A stretch of DNA of 64,000 nt from Desulforudis sp. (GCA_003604975.1 QZIR01000012.1:36710-100709); one strand, 5' to 3'; shown: positions 23,994 to 33,916, counted from the stretch's first letter. A program made the numbers and translations. The notes: generated by a model from the letters alone, not told the origin.

Positions 23994-25946
23994 GTGAAAA
24001 AGGTCCTCGTTGGAACAACTGTCCGGCAAGATCCCCGGATATTGGAATACTATCTCGATTCCCTGCGCAACCTGAATACCCCCGACTTCATTATTGACTA
24101 CATGTTTATCGACGACAACGACGATCCCCAGGCCTCACACCTGCTGCTGAATTTCCGACCGCTGCGGTCCAAAGTAACGGTTAGAGATAGTGGTGAACGC
24201 CGAGAGCCCTTTCACCGTGACGAAATGCACCACCACTGGAACGAAAACCTAATCTGGCGCGTGGCCCGCAACAAGAACATGCTTATCAATCACTGCAAGC
24301 AGGAGAGATATGACTACCTCTTTCTTGTGGATTCGGACCTGATTCTGCACCCTGACACGCTGGTCCGCTTAATCGCCATCGGTAAGGACATCATCTCCGA
24401 AATATTCTGGACAAAATGGCGCCCTAATGCCGTACCCATGCCTCAGGTGTGGCTCTCGGACAGTTATACCATTTGCAAGCTGGCCCGCGGTGAAAAGATC
24501 TCGAATGAGGAGGAGAGACACCGGGTCTTTGAATTCTTCAATATGCTGCACAGGCCCGGTGTATACAGGGTAGGGGGACTGGGTGCCTGTACGCTGTTCA
24601 CCCTGAAGGCCCTGGAGAGCGGGGTTTCCTTTGACGAAATCTACAACTTGTCCTTCATCGGTGAAGACCGGCACCTCTGTATCCGGGCTGTGGCCCTGGG
24701 CTTCGAACTGTTTGTGGACACCTGCTTCCCCGCCTACCATATCTACCGGGAAAGCGATTTAGACGGCGTTCCCGAGTACCTTGAGTCCTTTCGGAAAATG
24801 AGTATGGATTCCAATTCTTCAGAAATTACGTCCATGGTTAAGGAAACCCTGGAGAAACTTGAAAGCATTGACTTCAGACAGAAAACAGACCTAAATGGTT
24901 ACCGAAACAGGTTCACGGAACGGGGTTGGAAAGCATTTTTACGCTTCCGCGAAGGCCTTTCAACATCATCCAAAACCAGCATTCTGAGAGCCGAATTGCC
25001 AAGCATTTCCCGGCTTGAATTTAATGATAACCTGGATCAGTGTAATGTAACCATTGAGCTTAACCTTAGGGGTTCGAAAAACGGGGAACGGGTCGAAGTT
25101 ACCAGGGAGATCAGGCTCGAAATGATTAACGAAGAAACCTGGAAAATCGACCGGTACGAGTCGGGCCTGGAGCGTGAGGGGTGCCGGGAGTCCCCCGTGA
25201 TTAACTCGGTTTTTAACGGGCACCCCCGGGTGGTCAAGGCCTGTCCCCAAAAGATCACGCTGGCCATGCTGGTACGGAACGAAGCGGACCGTTACCTGCC
25301 CGCGGTGCTTCAACAGGCCGCGCAGTACGTGGATGAGGCGGTTATCCTGGATGACGCCAGTACCGATAAGACCGTCGAGGTCTGTCGTGAGCTGCTGCAA
25401 GGAATTCCCTCGTTCATTCACGTCAACCAGTCCCCGGGGTTTGGAAATGAGATCAACCTGCGCCAGCAGCTCTGGGAGCTCGCGGTCCAGAGTTCAGCCG
25501 AATGGATCCTCTGCCTGGATGCGGACGAGGTGTTTGAAGACCGGGTTGTTTCGGAGATCAGAACCTTGGTTAACCAACCCCATATTGACGTCATCGGCTT
25601 CCGGTTATATGACTTCTGGGATATGGAGCATTACCGCGAGGATGAATTCTGGAACGCCCACCTGCGCTATGCTCCGTTCCTGGTCCGGTACCAGTCCAAG
25701 TTCCCGTATCAGTGGCTGGAGACACCACTGCATTGCGGTCGTTTTCCGCAAAACGTAACCCTGTTGCCCTCGGCCGTGTCGAACCTGAGGCTAAAACACT
25801 TCGGATGGGCTACCACAGAAGACCGGCAGATAAAGTATACCCGCTATAAAGAGGCGGATCCTGACGGGAAGTACGGCATCCTGAAACAGTATGAATCCAT
25901 TCTGGATCCCAAACCAAACCTGATCAAGTGGCGGGAAAACGAATGA
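23994..25946 (+). CDS. Two-domain glycosyltransferase
   Basis: Protein of 650 aa. The N-terminal domain (VLVGTTVRQDPRILEYYLDS, DYLFLVDSDLILHPDTLV, GLGACTLFTLKAL, FIGEDRHLCIRAVALGFEL) is a GT-A fold of a different subtype with a DSD metal site. A linker follows, and from about residue 420 a classical family 2 domain (ITLAMLVRNEADRYLPAV, DDASTDKTVEVC, WILCLDADEVFED). It lacks TPRs. GTG at 23994 is 6 nt after GAGGTG and is preferred over GTG 23985, which lies inside that site. Eleven nt after the preceding gene; last of the cluster. Confidence 0.85.
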   Translation: MKKVLVGTTVRQDPRILEYYLDSLRNLNTPDFIIDYMFIDDNDDPQASHLLLNFRPLRSKVTVRDSGERREPFHRDEMHHHWNENLIWRVARNKNMLINHCKQERYDYLFLVDSDLILHPDTLVRLIAIGKDIISEIFWTKWRPNAVPMPQVWLSDSYTICKLARGEKISNEEERHRVFEFFNMLHRPGVYRVGGLGACTLFTLKALESGVSFDEIYNLSFIGEDRHLCIRAVALGFELFVDTCFPAYHIYRESDLDGVPEYLESFRKMSMDSNSSEITSMVKETLEKLESIDFRQKTDLNGYRNRFTERGWKAFLRFREGLSTSSKTSILRAELPSISRLEFNDNLDQCNVTIELNLRGSKNGERVEVTREIRLEMINEETWKIDRYESGLEREGCRESPVINSVFNGHPRVVKACPQKITLAMLVRNEADRYLPAVLQQAAQYVDEAVILDDASTDKTVEVCRELLQGIPSFIHVNQSPGFGNEINLRQQLWELAVQSSAEWILCLDADEVFEDRVVSEIRTLVNQPHIDVIGFRLYDFWDMEHYREDEFWNAHLRYAPFLVRYQSKFPYQWLETPLHCGRFPQNVTLLPSAVSNLRLKHFGWATTEDRQIKYTRYKEADPDGKYGILKQYESILDPKPNLIKWRENE

Positions 25947-26015
25947 GTTAGTTGGGAGACTTGCAGGCTCGGGGCACTGGATATTTGGGGAAGTGATTAC
26001 ACCTGGCTTGTATAG

Positions 26016-26441
26016 TCAGGTCACCAGTTCTTCCGCAAGAAGTACGTTTAGTACTCTTTCTGAACAGAATCTGACCAGGAAGTCAATGTTTAAAAAACAT
26101 TTAAGAAGTCCGTCGGAAATAACAATATTGGACAGGGTGGCCTTACCGTCAATAACAGACAATCGGCACGTGCTCTGCCGAGCCTCATCCGGAAAGGCTG
26201 CCGACCCGGTTTCCTCAATATGACAATAGTCAAAACCATTTTTGAACCGGTACTCCAGGGAAATTATGTAGTGAAGCTTTACATGCGGATCCGGTTCGGA
26301 TACCGCTTCAGCGCTGATAATGGTTACGTGAAACTGGTTACCGAGGTCTGTCGCGGCAAACTTCGGCTTCCCGGAGACAACCGCTGAGAAACAGATCGTT
26401 TCCTCGGTCACCTCGTTGGCAAAGATCCTTGCGCTCGCCAC
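26016..26441 (-). CDS. Hypothetical protein, unrecognised
   Basis: Protein of 141 aa from the GTG at 26441, preceded by GGAAGGGGG. It looks like alternating beta strands (FHVTIISAEAV, VKLHYIISLEYRF, CRLSVIDGKATLSNIVI) with no signal peptide or membrane segment. I do not recognise the family; a SPOCS/DUF3794-like beta domain is possible but not supported by a clear motif. It stands alone, converging on the glycosyltransferase cluster. Confidence 0.5.
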   Translation of the reverse strand: MASARIFANEVTEETICFSAVVSGKPKFAATDLGNQFHVTIISAEAVSEPDPHVKLHYIISLEYRFKNGFDYCHIEETGSAAFPDEARQSTCRLSVIDGKATLSNIVISDGLLKCFLNIDFLVRFCSERVLNVLLAEELVT

Positions 26442-26621
26442 ACATCTTGCCCCCTTCCAAGGGTTCGTTACATGGTATGAGCCAAAGGTAGGGTTTTATG
26501 TTATCAACTGTCGGACTGATTAACGCCTTTATTACATCCCCGGCGCACACCGTTCTAGTTGCAGAGCTAGACGTATCTGTGGTAAACCTATTAGTGAGAA
26601 CCGCAAAGGGAGGTCTTGATC

Positions 26622-26717
26622 GTGTCCGGTGAAAAAAGCGGCGTGCTGAAATCGATGCTGAAGAAGATTTTCGGTGACGCGGGAACCCAGAAACCGCGCG
26701 GTGGGGGCGGCTGCTGA
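26622..26717 (+). CDS. Possible 31-residue peptide ending in Gly-Gly-Gly-Gly-Cys
   Basis: GTG at 26622 (or TTG at 26616), after AGGGAGGTC, opens a 31-codon frame reading SGVLKSMLKKIFGD and ending PRGGGGC. The N-terminal half is a basic amphipathic helix and the end a Gly-Cys tail, like small LLKKLFG...C peptides of related anaerobes. It could be noise, but the ribosome binding site and composition favour a real peptide. A hairpin (AAGAGGTGG 26771-26779 with CCACCTCTT 26798-26806) lies 50 nt downstream. Confidence 0.4.
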   Translation: MSGEKSGVLKSMLKKIFGDAGTQKPRGGGGC

Positions 26718-26858
26718 ACCCCGCGCTCTGTTCCGCGTGACGAGAACAAGAAAAAGGATCGCTAAAGGAAAAGAGGTGGAATGGCACGTTGGCCGTCCCA
26801 CCTCTTGTTCGTTTTGTGCCTCAATTCATCCGGGAAGACTTCCCGAAGCGCTTCCCTA

Positions 26859-27626
26859 TCAGGTGCTCAGCTTGACCGGAAGCTCTACCTGGTCCACTTT
26901 GGAACCGTCCTTGGCACTCTCCTGGAACAATACCAGTTTCGCGATTCCGGCCGGCGGATGCGGGATCTTGACCTCGAAGAAGCCCCAGTCCGGTCCGCCC
27001 GAGGCGGCGGTGGTGAAGCCGTTCTTCAGAACATTCCCGCTGGCGTCCTGCAGCTCGTAGTTCACCGTGCCCTCAAATACGCGTGCGATACCGATGACGT
27101 AAATCAGGTTGGGAACCGTTCCAAAGGAACTAACCACGATGTTGTCCGAGCGTTCCAAACTGCTAAGGGGCCCTACCCATCCCACAACCTGGGGGAAATA
27201 CTCCCCGCCGGCGTCGCGGAACTCAACGTCGCTGAAGGTACCCTTGAGTACCTCCACCGCGTACGGGTAGGTGATGACTTGTGCTACCATCCCGTCCGGT
27301 TCAATCAGCTCGGCGGTAACCACGGCCCGTTCACCCTCGGTCTGGACGTCCACAATTCGAACCTCATACCCCGCCGTGGGTTTTTCACCGTAGCTGACGA
27401 TGATAAATGTCTCGTTGTTCTCAACCACGGCGACACCGGCGTGAATGGCCTTAACCGTCTCAATCGTTTCTATAACAGGCTGAGGATAAATCAGATGTTC
27501 CCCCTCACCCATTCCCGGCGGGTTCGGCAGTGAAGGATTCTCCGAAGTTCCACCAATAGCCGAACATCCGGCAACCAAAACGCCAATCGCGAACAGGACT
27601 AGGACCAGTAACCGGATCTTTTGCAT
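26859..27626 (-). CDS. Lipoprotein with PrcB and Gmad2 domains
   Basis: Exported protein of 255 aa. A signal peptide ends in the lipobox LVAGC (Cys 21). Residues 55-125 form a PrcB-like domain (FIIVSYGEKPTAGYEVRIVD), and residues 160-250 a Gmad2 immunoglobulin-like domain (NIVVSSFGTVPNLIYVIGIA, GFFEVKIPHPPAGIAKLVLF) known from spore germination and other surface proteins of Firmicutes. It is probably anchored on the outer face of the membrane. The ATG at 27626 follows GGAGGTG. Transcribed alone; its exact role is unknown. Confidence 0.85.
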   Translation of the reverse strand: MQKIRLLVLVLFAIGVLVAGCSAIGGTSENPSLPNPPGMGEGEHLIYPQPVIETIETVKAIHAGVAVVENNETFIIVSYGEKPTAGYEVRIVDVQTEGERAVVTAELIEPDGMVAQVITYPYAVEVLKGTFSDVEFRDAGGEYFPQVVGWVGPLSSLERSDNIVVSSFGTVPNLIYVIGIARVFEGTVNYELQDASGNVLKNGFTTAASGGPDWGFFEVKIPHPPAGIAKLVLFQESAKDGSKVDQVELPVKLST

Positions 27627-27699
27627 CGTAGCAGCACCTCCTGTTACTAATGACGCAGCCGGTCCAGGAACGGTTTTTCATTAGGAAATTATCAATCAA

Positions 27700-27726
27700 A
27701 TTAAAAAAGGGGTCAGACCCCTTTTT
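27700..27726. terminator. GGGGTCAGACCCC hairpin with poly-A/poly-T flanks
   Basis: A run of A precedes GGGGTC, AGA loop, then ACCCC and a run of T. It is a symmetrical, bidirectional terminator-like element and is related to the GGGGTCAGGCT repeat family of this window. It separates purD from the lipoprotein gene. Confidence 0.6.
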
Positions 27727-27767
27727 TAACCGGACGGCGGAAGCATGACAAAGCCACGCGTAGCTTA

Positions 27768-29042
27768 TCAACTCTCTCCTACAGCTTTATGCCCGATATC
27801 TTTCCGGTAGTACATATCCTCAAAGTGGATCTTGCCCACGGCCTCGTAGGCCTTCCCTATGGCCGACGGGATATCCTCCCCCACGGCGGTCACACCCAGC
27901 ACGCGCCCACCCGAAGTCACCACCCGGTCACCGTCCAGTCTCGTCCCGGCATGGAACACAACCACATCCCCGCCGGCAGCAGCCGCTTCAATTCCTTCAA
28001 TCGGTTTTCCCTTGGCGTAACTCCCAGGGTAACCACCCGCCGCCATCACCACGCAGACAGCCGCGCCCGGCTTCCACCGGATCTCTATCTCGTTCAGGCG
28101 ACCGTCGATCACGGCCTCCGCGATATCCACCAGGTCCGTCTCCAGCATCGCCAGGAGCGGCTGGGCCTCCGGGTCACCAAAGCGGACATTAAACTCAAGC
28201 ACCTGGGGGCCCTTCTCCGTGATCATTAACCCAGCGTAGAGAACACCACAGTACGGGCAGCCCTCCGCGGCCATCGCCGTGACCGTGGCTTCCAGGATCT
28301 TTGGCACCACCGTCTGGGCCAGTTCCGGGGTATAGATGGGAGCTGGACAGTAGGCCCCCATGCCGCCGGTGTTCGGCCCCTTGTCGCCGTCAAAGACCTG
28401 TTTGTGATCCTGGGCGGCCAGTAGCGGAACCACCGTCCTTCCGTCGGTGAAGGCGAGCACGCTCACCTCTTGACCGGCCAGACGCTCCTCTACAACCACC
28501 TTATCCCCGGCGTCCCCGAAGGCCCGGTTGAGCATTATTTCCTTCACGGCGGCCATCGCCTCGGAATCGTTGTCGGCCACGATCACGCCCTTACCGGCAG
28601 CCAGCCCGTCAGCCTTAACCACACACGGCGTGTCCAGTTCCCACACGAAGGCCATCGCGTTGTCGTAATCCGTGAAGGTCTGGTACTCCGCCGTGGGAAT
28701 CTCATACTTGCGCATCAGGTCCTTGGCGAAGGTCTTGCTCCCCTCCAGCCGGGCAGCGGCGGCCCGGGGACCAAAAATGCGGAGGTTCTCCGCCTCGAAC
28801 CGGTCCACGATCCCCTTGACCAGGGCATCCTCGGGTCCGACAAAGGTAAGGTCGATCCCCTGTTCCTTGGCAAATGCGAACAGGCCCTCGACGTCCCCGG
28901 CGCTGATCGGCACACATTCGGCCTGCTGTGCGATCCCGGCATTGCCCGGCGCGGCATAAATCTTCTTCACACGGGGGCCCTGGGCGAGCTTCCAGACCAG
29001 GGCGTGCTCCCGCCCGCCGCCTCCGACCACCAGTACTTTCAT
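27768..29042 (-). CDS. purD: Phosphoribosylamine-glycine ligase PurD
   Basis: GAR synthetase, second step of purine synthesis, ATP-grasp fold, 424 aa. Seen: MKVLVVGGGGREHALVWKLA, PGNAGIAQQA, GPEDALVKGIVD, VVKADGLAAGKGVIVA, the signature QDHKQVFDGDKGPNTGGMGA and VLEFNVRFGDPEAQPLL. The ATG at 29042 has AGGAGG 9 nt upstream; the TTG one codon earlier is unlikely. Last gene of the purine operon, separated from purH by 180 nt that hold two repeats, so it may be partly uncoupled. Confidence 0.97.
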   Translation of the reverse strand: MKVLVVGGGGREHALVWKLAQGPRVKKIYAAPGNAGIAQQAECVPISAGDVEGLFAFAKEQGIDLTFVGPEDALVKGIVDRFEAENLRIFGPRAAAARLEGSKTFAKDLMRKYEIPTAEYQTFTDYDNAMAFVWELDTPCVVKADGLAAGKGVIVADNDSEAMAAVKEIMLNRAFGDAGDKVVVEERLAGQEVSVLAFTDGRTVVPLLAAQDHKQVFDGDKGPNTGGMGAYCPAPIYTPELAQTVVPKILEATVTAMAAEGCPYCGVLYAGLMITEKGPQVLEFNVRFGDPEAQPLLAMLETDLVDIAEAVIDGRLNEIEIRWKPGAAVCVVMAAGGYPGSYAKGKPIEGIEAAAAGGDVVVFHAGTRLDGDRVVTSGGRVLGVTAVGEDIPSAIGKAYEAVGKIHFEDMYYRKDIGHKAVGES

Positions 29043-29090
29043 CAATCGTTCCTCCTAGGGGGTCAAACTTAAAAAGTTAAAATTTCTTAA

Positions 29091-29113
29091 AAAAGGGGTC
29101 AGGCTACTTTTTA
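29091..29113 (+). repeat. AAAAGGGGTCAGGCTACTTTTT repeat, copy
   Basis: A-run, GGGGTCAGGCTA, T-run. Close relatives are at 49652-49676 and 62871-62893 (GGGGACAGGCTACT), with looser ones near 3165-3220 and 27700. All are intergenic. Confidence 0.65.
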
Positions 29114-29182
29114 GATTACTCCTGATACCTATCGACTTGGAGGCTGTTCCCCTTTTCCCCCGCTAATGGTAAAACCCTTTCA

Positions 29183-29211
29183 ATAAGTTAATAAGTTAAG
29201 TGCCTGGCACC
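29183..29211 (+). repeat. Palindromic repeat (GGTGCCTGGCACC family), copy 2
   Basis: ATAAGTTAATAAGTTA followed by the palindrome AGTGCCTGGCACC, between purD and purH. It lies 14 nt after the purH stop codon. Confidence 0.85.
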
Positions 29212-29224
29212 TATCTACCCCTAT

Positions 29225-30766
29225 CTAGTGTTTGAAGTGACGCATGCCTGTAAACACCATCACGATGCCCTTCTCGTCCGCCGTGTCGATGGACTCCTGG
29301 TCGCGTACCGAACCGCCCGGCTGAATGATCGCCGCGATGCCGGCCTCGGCCGCCTGCAAGACGGTGTCGTTGAACGGGAAGAAGGCATCGGAAGCCAGGA
29401 CGGCGGCCTTCGCCCGCTCCCCGGCCTGCTCCAGCGCGATGCGCGCCGAACCAACCCGGTTCATCTGTCCGGCCCCGACACCCAGCAGTCGTCGGTCAGC
29501 CGTGACCACGATGGCGTTGGACTTGACATGCTTCACAATCTTAAAGGCAAAGTCCAGTTCGGCCAGCTGATCGGGGGTGGGCTGGCGCTTGGTCGCCACC
29601 CGGAAGTCATCCCGGTTAAATACCTTACGGTCCGCCTCCTGCACCAGGAGGCCCCCGTTCACCTTTCGCAGATCATACCAGTCGTAGGACATCAGGTGGA
29701 AGGGACCGGTCTCCAGGAGTCTGATTCCGGCCTTCTTAGTCAGGATCGGCAGGGCCTCTTCACTGAACCCGGGGGCGATTACCGCCTCCAGGAAGATCTT
29801 GCTCATTTCCTCCGCAGTCGGCCCGTCGACCGCGCGGTTTACCGCAACAATGCCACCAAAGGCCGACACCGGATCGGCCTCATAGGCCAGGCGGTAGGCC
29901 TTGACCAGCGCCTCGCGGCTGGCCACGCCGCTCGGATTATTGTGCTTGATGATCGCCACCGTCGGCTCCTCGAATTCCCGCACCAGTTCGAGCGCGGAGT
30001 TCAGGTCCAGGATGTTGTTGTAGGAAAGCTCCTTGCCGTGCAGCTGGCGGGCGTTGGCCACCGAAGCCCCGAAACGACGGGGATCACGGTAAAAGGCGGC
30101 CTTTTGGTGGGGGTTTTCCCCGTAACGGAGCGGCTGGACCAGCTCGAAAGGTAGTGAGATCTCCACCGGGAACATCTTCCCGGCTTGGTCGCAGTGACCC
30201 AGGTAACCGGCAATCACCGAATCGTAGTGGGCCGTGTGCGCGAAGGCCTCACGGGCCAGAGACATGCGCAGTTCTTCGGTGACTTCGTCTTTCTTTACGG
30301 CGTCCAACACCCGGTCATAGCGAACCGGGTTGGTGACCACAACCACGTATTTGAAGTTCTTGGCCGAGGCCCGGATCATGGCCGGGCCCCCGATATCAAT
30401 GTTTTCAATCGCTTCGGACTGGCAGACTCCTTCTTTGCTAATCGTGGCCTTGAAGGGATAAAGGTTGACCACCACCATATCAATCGGCGTAATGCCGTGC
30501 TCGTCCAGTTGGGCCAGGTGTTCATCGGTACGCATGGCCAGGATTCCACCATGAATGCGGGGATGCAGGGTTTTCACCCGCCCGCCGAGAATCTCCGGGA
30601 ACCCGGTCACGTCCGAGACCTTGATCACGGGTATACCAGCCTGGGCAATGACGGCCGCCGTGCCTCCCGTGGAAACCAGCTCGATACCTGCCGCATGCAG
30701 CCCGCGGGCTAACTCCTCCAGCCCGGTCTTGTCCGACACGCTGATCAGCGCACGCTTAATCTTCAT
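29225..30766 (-). CDS. purH: Bifunctional AICAR transformylase/IMP cyclohydrolase PurH
   Basis: Catalyses the last two steps to IMP; 513 aa. The N-terminal IMP cyclohydrolase domain shows RALISVSDKTGLEELARGL, GTAAVIAQAGI, GGRVKTLHPRIHGGIL and VVVNLYPFKAT. The C-terminal transformylase domain shows LRYGENPHQKAAFYRD, VAIIKHNNPSGVA, SAFGGIVAVNRAVD, KSNAIVVTADRRLLGVGAGQ and ASDAFFPFNDTV. The ATG at 30766 follows AAAGGAGGCG. It sits 34 nt below purN. Confidence 0.98.
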   Translation of the reverse strand: MKIKRALISVSDKTGLEELARGLHAAGIELVSTGGTAAVIAQAGIPVIKVSDVTGFPEILGGRVKTLHPRIHGGILAMRTDEHLAQLDEHGITPIDMVVVNLYPFKATISKEGVCQSEAIENIDIGGPAMIRASAKNFKYVVVVTNPVRYDRVLDAVKKDEVTEELRMSLAREAFAHTAHYDSVIAGYLGHCDQAGKMFPVEISLPFELVQPLRYGENPHQKAAFYRDPRRFGASVANARQLHGKELSYNNILDLNSALELVREFEEPTVAIIKHNNPSGVASREALVKAYRLAYEADPVSAFGGIVAVNRAVDGPTAEEMSKIFLEAVIAPGFSEEALPILTKKAGIRLLETGPFHLMSYDWYDLRKVNGGLLVQEADRKVFNRDDFRVATKRQPTPDQLAELDFAFKIVKHVKSNAIVVTADRRLLGVGAGQMNRVGSARIALEQAGERAKAAVLASDAFFPFNDTVLQAAEAGIAAIIQPGGSVRDQESIDTADEKGIVMVFTGMRHFKH

Positions 30767-30800
30767 TCGTTCCGCCTCCTTTGGGGCTCATTCCATTCGG

Positions 30801-31430
30801 TTATTCGTAAAAGACTCTCCGTCCCTTGATGGTCAGCTTGCCCTGCGCATAGAGGCGCACGGCCTCCACGTAGATGCGGTGCTCCTGCTCCAGAATGCGC
30901 GCCGAAAGGGTATCCTCGGTATCATCCTGCAGCACAGGCACCACGGCCTGAATAATGATCGGTCCGGTATCCACACCCTCGTCCACGAAATGGACGGTGC
31001 ATCCAGAGAAGCGGACACCGTACTCCAGGGCCTGCCCCTGAGCGTGCAACCCCTGGAAAGACGGGAGCAGCGAAGGGTGGATGTTGATCATCCGGTTGGG
31101 GAAGGCCTTCAGCATTACCGGTGTGACGATGCGCATGTAGCCCGCCAGGCAAACGAGCCCGACCTCGTGCTCCCGTAAAACCCGCACGATCTCTTCCTCG
31201 TAGGCCTGCTTGGACGGCTTCCCGCCAAGTTCGACCGCGAAGGCGGGGATGTTGTTCATCCGCGCCCGCTCCAGGACATAAGCGTTCGGGTTATCGCTGA
31301 TGACAACCGCCACTTCGGCCTCCAGCCGTCCGTCCAAGGTGGCGTCGAGGATGGCCTGAAGGTTAGACCCGCGCCCCGAGGCCAGTACGCCGATCTTCAG
31401 CAAACCCCAGTGATTATCCCTGACTTCCAT
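30801..31430 (-). CDS. purN: Phosphoribosylglycinamide formyltransferase PurN
   Basis: Transfers formyl from 10-formyltetrahydrofolate to GAR; 209 aa. Seen: KIGVLASGRGSNLQAILDA for phosphate binding, VVISDNPNAYVLERA, GLVCLAGYMRIVT, NRMINIHPSLLPSFQGLHA with the catalytic Asn and His, and SGCTVHFVDEGVDTGPIII with the catalytic Asp. The ATG at 31430 follows AGGAGA by 6 nt. It is 30 nt below purM. Confidence 0.98.
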   Translation of the reverse strand: MEVRDNHWGLLKIGVLASGRGSNLQAILDATLDGRLEAEVAVVISDNPNAYVLERARMNNIPAFAVELGGKPSKQAYEEEIVRVLREHEVGLVCLAGYMRIVTPVMLKAFPNRMINIHPSLLPSFQGLHAQGQALEYGVRFSGCTVHFVDEGVDTGPIIIQAVVPVLQDDTEDTLSARILEQEHRIYVEAVRLYAQGKLTIKGRRVFYE

Positions 31431-31460
31431 ATATCTTCTCCTGATTGCAGGGAATTTTCC

Positions 31461-32513
31461 TTACTTGTACTCCACAACACGCGGTCCGTCCGCGATCTGC
31501 CCAATGCGAAAGACCTGCTCACCCTGGGCCCGCAGGCGGTCTGTAACGGCGTCGGCTTCGTCGGACGGCACCACCAGGACAAAACCGATCCCCATGTTGA
31601 AGGTCCGGTACATCTCGTCCGCGGCCACGTTGCCGATCTCCCGGATCAGGTCGAAGATCGGTGGTACCGGCCAGCTGTCGCGGTCGACGACGGCCTTGAG
31701 CCCGGCCGGCAGAATGCGCGGCAGGTTCTCGGTAATCCCCCCGCCAGTGATATGAGCCATTCCGCGGACGGTGAACTCACCGAGCAGGGGCAGCACCGAC
31801 CGCACGTAGATCCGCGTGGGTACCAGCAGCTCTTCCCCTATCGTCCGGCCCAGTTCGTGCAGGTAACTGTCCACATCCAGTTCACCGATCTCGAGCAAGA
31901 CCTTGCGCGCCAGGGAAAACCCGTTGCTGTGCAGCCCCGACGACGCGAGACCCAGCAGGACGTCTCCCTCGTGGATGGCCGCTCCGTCCACGATGCGAGA
32001 GCGTTCCACCACACCCACGGCAAAACCGGCCATATCGTATTCTTCGGCGGCGTAGAAGCCGGGCATTTCCGCCGTTTCCCCGCCGATCAGGGCACAGCCG
32101 GCCAGTCGGCAGCCCTCCGCGATCCCTTCCACCACAGCGGACACCCGCTCCGGATCAACTTTACCAACCGCCAGGTAGTCCAGAAAAAAGAGCGGCTCGG
32201 CGCCCTGCACCAGGATGTCGTTCACGCACATCGCCACCAGGTCGATTCCGACCGTGTCGTGCCGGTCCACCATGAAGGCCACCCGCAGTTTCGTGCCCAC
32301 ACCGTCCGTCCCGGAAACCAGGACCGGCTCCCGATACTTCTTGGTATCCAGTGCAAAAAGCCCGCCAAATCCGCCGATGTCCGTCAACACCTCGGGCCGC
32401 AGCGTGCGGCGGACCGACTGACGCATCAGTTCCACTGCCCGATTGGCCGCCTCGATGTCCACGCCAGCCTCGGCATAGGTCAGGCCTTTTTTCGGTTCAG
32501 TCAAACGGCTCAC
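31461..32513 (-). CDS. purM: Phosphoribosylformylglycinamidine cyclo-ligase PurM
   Basis: AIR synthetase, ATP-dependent ring closure; 350 aa, usual length. Seen: [101 protein letters not shown] and [15 protein letters not shown]. The GTG at 32513 overlaps the purF stop in a GTGA junction; TTG 32498 region starts are possible. PurM shares its fold with HypE in this window. Confidence 0.98.
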   Translation of the reverse strand: MSRLTEPKKGLTYAEAGVDIEAANRAVELMRQSVRRTLRPEVLTDIGGFGGLFALDTKKYREPVLVSGTDGVGTKLRVAFMVDRHDTVGIDLVAMCVNDILVQGAEPLFFLDYLAVGKVDPERVSAVVEGIAEGCRLAGCALIGGETAEMPGFYAAEEYDMAGFAVGVVERSRIVDGAAIHEGDVLLGLASSGLHSNGFSLARKVLLEIGELDVDSYLHELGRTIGEELLVPTRIYVRSVLPLLGEFTVRGMAHITGGGITENLPRILPAGLKAVVDRDSWPVPPIFDLIREIGNVAADEMYRTFNMGIGFVLVVPSDEADAVTDRLRAQGEQVFRIGQIADGPRVVEYK

Positions 32514-33916
32514 CCTTCCAGGGCAAACTTCCCATTCATTTTCTCATGCATTTTTACGGGGTAGTCCCCGTCAAAACAGGCGGTACAAAAATCCCCCCGC
32601 CGTTCCCCAAAAACACCCAAGAGGCCATCCAGGCTGAGGTAATTCAGGCTGTCCGCGCCGGTAAACTGGCGAATCTCCTCAATCTTCTTCTGGGCCGCGA
32701 TCAGTTCCTTCCGGTTGGAAGTGTCAATCCCGTAGTAGCAGGGACAGGTCACAGGGGGGGAGCTTAGGCATAGGTGGATCTCGGTAGCCCCCGCATCCCG
32801 AAGCATCTTCACAATCTTGCTGCTCGTGGTACCCCGCACCAGGGAATCGTCCACCAGGACCACCCGTTTCCCCTCAAGCACCTCGCGGATCGGGTTCAGC
32901 TTCAACCGTACCCCCAGGTCGCGCAGGTGCTGGGCGGGCTGGATGAAGGTCCGGCCGATGTAGCGGTTCTTCATCAGGCCCTCCTCGAAGGGAATCCCCG
33001 AAGCGTCAGCGTAACCCCGCGCCGCCGGGATCCCCGAGTCGGGTACCGGTAGGACCAGGTCGGCTTCAATCGGATACTCGCGGGCGAGTTGTTCGCCCAT
33101 CATCCGGCGTACCCGGTTGACGTTAAAGCCGTTGATGCGGCTGTCGGCGCGGGCGAAATAAATGTATTCAAAGATGCAGTGGGCCTGCCGGTTTCCGGCC
33201 AGAGCGTTGATGCTGACCAGACCGTTCTCGTCCATTACGACAATCTCGCCGCCCTGGATGTCCCGGATAAACTCGGCGCCGATGGTGTCCAGCGCGCACG
33301 ACTCCGAGGCCACCACCCAGGCATTACCCAGTTTGCCCAGGCACAGGGGGCGGAATCCGAAGGGGTCGCGCATGGCCAGGAGCCTGTTCTCAGTCTGGAT
33401 CACCAGCGAGTAGGCGCCCTTGATGTCGATCATACACTTGACCAGGGCCTCCTCCAGGCTGTGCTGGCTGTGCCGGGCGATCAGGTTCACGATTACTTCG
33501 CTGTCGGTGGTGGTCTGAAACACCGCTCCGGACGCAGCCATCTGCTGCCGTAGCTCGCAGATGTTCGTCAGGTTTCCGTTGTGGGCCAGACCGATCCGGC
33601 CGCCGGCATAACTGAACACCAGGGGCTGGGCGTTTACCGCCAGGCTGGAACCGGTCGTGGAGTAGCGGACGTGCCCGATGGTACTGTGACCCTTCAGTTT
33701 GGAGATAACTGACTCGTTGAAGACATCGGGAACCAGTCCCATCCCCTTGTGCAGGTGGATTTGGGAGCCGTCGGCGGTTGCGATCCCCGCACTCTCCTGC
33801 CCCCGATGCTGCAGGGCGTACAGCCCGTAAAAGGCAAGCCGGGCCACATCGAGCCCGGGGCCGTAGATGCCGAAAACACCACAATGTTCACGCGGTTTAT
33901 CCCGGTCAAAGCTCAT
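32510..33916 (-). CDS. purF: Amidophosphoribosyltransferase PurF
   Basis: Commits PRPP to purine synthesis; 468 aa with an N-terminal Ntn amidotransferase and a C-terminal phosphoribosyltransferase domain. Seen: [13 protein letters not shown], where the Cys becomes the N-terminal nucleophile after removal of a short propeptide, [25 protein letters not shown], and the PRPP loop [18 protein letters not shown]. Cys in FEYIYFAR context, [10 protein letters not shown] and [12 protein letters not shown] match the iron-sulfur type of PurF known in Bacillus. The ATG is at 33916, with GGAG rather far upstream. Confidence 0.98.
   Translation of the reverse strand: MSFDRDKPREHCGVFGIYGPGLDVARLAFYGLYALQHRGQESAGIATADGSQIHLHKGMGLVPDVFNESVISKLKGHSTIGHVRYSTTGSSLAVNAQPLVFSYAGGRIGLAHNGNLTNICELRQQMAASGAVFQTTTDSEVIVNLIARHSQHSLEEALVKCMIDIKGAYSLVIQTENRLLAMRDPFGFRPLCLGKLGNAWVVASESCALDTIGAEFIRDIQGGEIVVMDENGLVSINALAGNRQAHCIFEYIYFARADSRINGFNVNRVRRMMGEQLAREYPIEADLVLPVPDSGIPAARGYADASGIPFEEGLMKNRYIGRTFIQPAQHLRDLGVRLKLNPIREVLEGKRVVLVDDSLVRGTTSSKIVKMLRDAGATEIHLCLSSPPVTCPCYYGIDTSNRKELIAAQKKIEEIRQFTGADSLNYLSLDGLLGVFGERRGDFCTACFDGDYPVKMHEKMNGKFALEG

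Noticed and set aside
31410..32564. Long open frame on the plus strand opposite purM
   Set aside because: Antisense to a certain purM gene; His- and Arg-rich composition typical of shadow frames. Similar shadows opposite hisD, arsA, purH, guaA and the 50459 gene were discarded for the same reason.
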